Shown here: piece after piece, positions 62,574 to 64,000 of the stretch
Numbering within the stretch: position 1 is the first letter of the stretch
Layout of the letters: every line of letters begins with the position of its first letter
Source of the DNA: Gavia stellata
Taxonomy: Eukaryota > Chordata > Aves > Gaviiformes > Gaviidae
Direction: 5' to 3'
Assembly (NCBI RefSeq): GCF_030936135.1
Contig: NC_082603.1
Location: forward strand, 29,017,236-29,081,235
DNA length: 64,000 bases
Notes under the pieces: generated by a model
Database searches by the model: none
Seen by the model: the letters and a program-made list of their open reading frames with translations, nothing else
Told to the model about the DNA's origin: nothing
Made by a program: the position numbers and the translations under genes

Positions 62574-64000
62574 AGGGTAGCCATTCAGATCCTGCTGGTC
62601 TTAGTCTCTACAGATCCAGTTCTTCACACTTCATCAGCCCGACTACTTAACCCTGAGCTGCCTTCCTTATTTTTGGCCACGATTGTGGACTGTCACAGGT
62701 TTGTGGGTGTTGCTCCCGCTCAGACAGCAGACAGACCCAGCTCTGCTTACATAAGTGATTTAAAAAAAAGCTTGCAAACCTGTAATGTCATTAGAAATCC
62801 AGATGATATTATGCTTACAAAAGAATTATTAATTCTTTAATGAAGCAGATACTTTAATCAGTTAGAAAAAGCAGGTAGAATTATCAAATTTTATTTGTCT
62901 TATTTATTGCTAACTTTTTAGCTGTGGCACCACCTTGTGGACATTACTACATGGAATTAAAAGTTGACTAGTGGCAGCAAAAGCAACTATAACAGAGCAG
63001 GCATTTTGGAAAAACAACAACGATATTCACACATGATTTGTTAAAGCAGAGTAAAATAACTAAATTGAAAACCTGACTCCTAAAAATCCACTTATGGAAT
63101 AAAATGTTGTCATCGGTGTACTCAGTTGTCTTTGCAGTTTTTACCAGCTCTTCTGAGCATCAGCCAAGAAGAGTGGTAGCCTTCAAAACTATTTTTGTTC
63201 CTTCTTGCTTGATTAACCAGCAGCATCTGAACCCCAGTTCTCTTGTTGCTGGGCAAACACACACGATTTGTGCAAGTATCCCAAGCAACAAGACTTGCAA
63301 AATGAGAACCGTAATACTGAACACGTGGAGAAAACCTTAGGTCCTACTCCATAAATGTAAACTCAACAGTGAGATTAGCATCCAAGCTAAGACACAAGAA
63401 AAATAATCTCTGTCAGAGATGAACTGGTGGATCTTTTAAATGCTTGCTGAAAAAAACAAAACAAAACAAAAAACAAATTTAAATTCCACTCTGTTTGCGA
63501 CTAGATTCCCAGGAACAACCTTTCACAGCTGAGATAACAGGGTGTTACTGTTATGAGTACTCTATCTGCTAAACGGGCAAATCAGTAAAGCACAGAGGAG
63601 CCAGAATTTCAAACAGAAGATCTCCAAGTTGTGTGCAGCATATATCCATCCTGTGTGTACCTATCTGAGTAAGCTTGGGAAGCATAATGTTAAACATTGA
63701 ATTGCATTTTTTATTTCTATCTCCTCAAAAAGTAACTGCATACAACTTGTTATTTACACTAGCATAAAGTGAAGGTGGGGGAGAAGACGAAGACTTGGAC
63801 CAAGTTCCTTCGCTCTTGGATTGTGAATGGACTGTGCTGAACTCTGCCTGGGGACCTCCCATGCATAAACCCTGCTGGGGATGAACAGCTCCTGTGTCTC
63901 TGGCATAGTATCGGGGCACAGACCCCTCATTTCATGTCTCTTCTTCAAATACGGACCTCTGCAGCCCAAACACTGCAGGCCCTTCGACTAATACTGACCA

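Larger units (their letters stand above)
46136..64000. other. Long gene-poor segment
   Basis: I recognise no coding exon, tRNA or other RNA gene here. The DNA is AT-rich with scattered short homopolymers, including a T run near 55698-55718. Locally GC-richer but unrecognised patches lie at about 48680-48870 and 50780-50870. Weak remnants of ancient repeats are likely, including a MIR-like relic at 57482-57636 and a possible old CR1/L3-like scrap near 53460-53580 (GGTGAAATTCTGCCC). Frames such as 62367-62570 have no domain or splice context. Confidence 0.6.

Noticed and set aside
1-64000. CRISPR arrays, tRNA or rRNA genes
   Set aside because: No regularly spaced repeats and no cloverleaf with A and B boxes were seen; a prokaryotic-type system is not expected in this vertebrate DNA.

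Overview
This is vertebrate nuclear DNA and almost certainly avian. It contains CR1 LINE copies of the type dominant in birds, one of them with the typical 3' tail ending in ATTCTATGATTCT. It also holds two recognisable vertebrate genes arranged head to head as in the known FAF1-CDKN2C neighbourhood. The species cannot be fixed from sequence alone. Most open reading frames in the window are chance AT-rich or CpG-island frames; only three coding exons can be defended.

Layout. From 1 to 30986 the minus strand carries the 5' end of FAF1: coding exon 1 (30942-30986), a 17.2 kb intron 1, coding exon 2 (13671-13739), and the start of intron 2, which runs off the left edge. No exon 3 was found. The FAF1 introns hold three CR1 fragments (about 8175, 19900 and 22323), many homopolymer tracts, a 15-bp perfect inverted repeat (12034-12081) and a cluster of six CAGCTG E-boxes (18158-18479). 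From 30900 to 36530 lies a chain of CpG-rich blocks separated by ordinary DNA, forming the divergent promoter zone between FAF1 and CDKN2C. It includes (GGGGCC)n arrays and a perfect E2F-type site, TTTCGCGAA.

CDKN2C (p18-INK4c) lies on the plus strand. Coding exon A is 37014-37142, the intron is 37143-40695, and coding exon B is 40696-41070. Together they give a complete 167-residue, five-ankyrin-repeat CDK4/6 inhibitor. Its probable leader contains six upstream AUG start sites, a 21-A tract and a small palindrome. The first intron stays open for 53 codons past a weak donor, then has a stop followed within 15 nt by AATAAA. This suggests an intronic-polyadenylation isoform and is the most interesting observation in the window.

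From about 42100 to 64000 no gene could be recognised. The notable items are an orphan CpG island with a 78-bp homopyrimidine tract (44780-45480), a 50-bp-period tandem duplication (46053-46135), an old MIR-like SINE relic (57482-57636) and an isolated TATA-box motif (62566). FAF1 is a ubiquitin/VCP adaptor and CDKN2C a cell-cycle brake. The shared CpG-rich interval suggests adjacent or partly shared promoter control, but nothing here shows direct functional cooperation.
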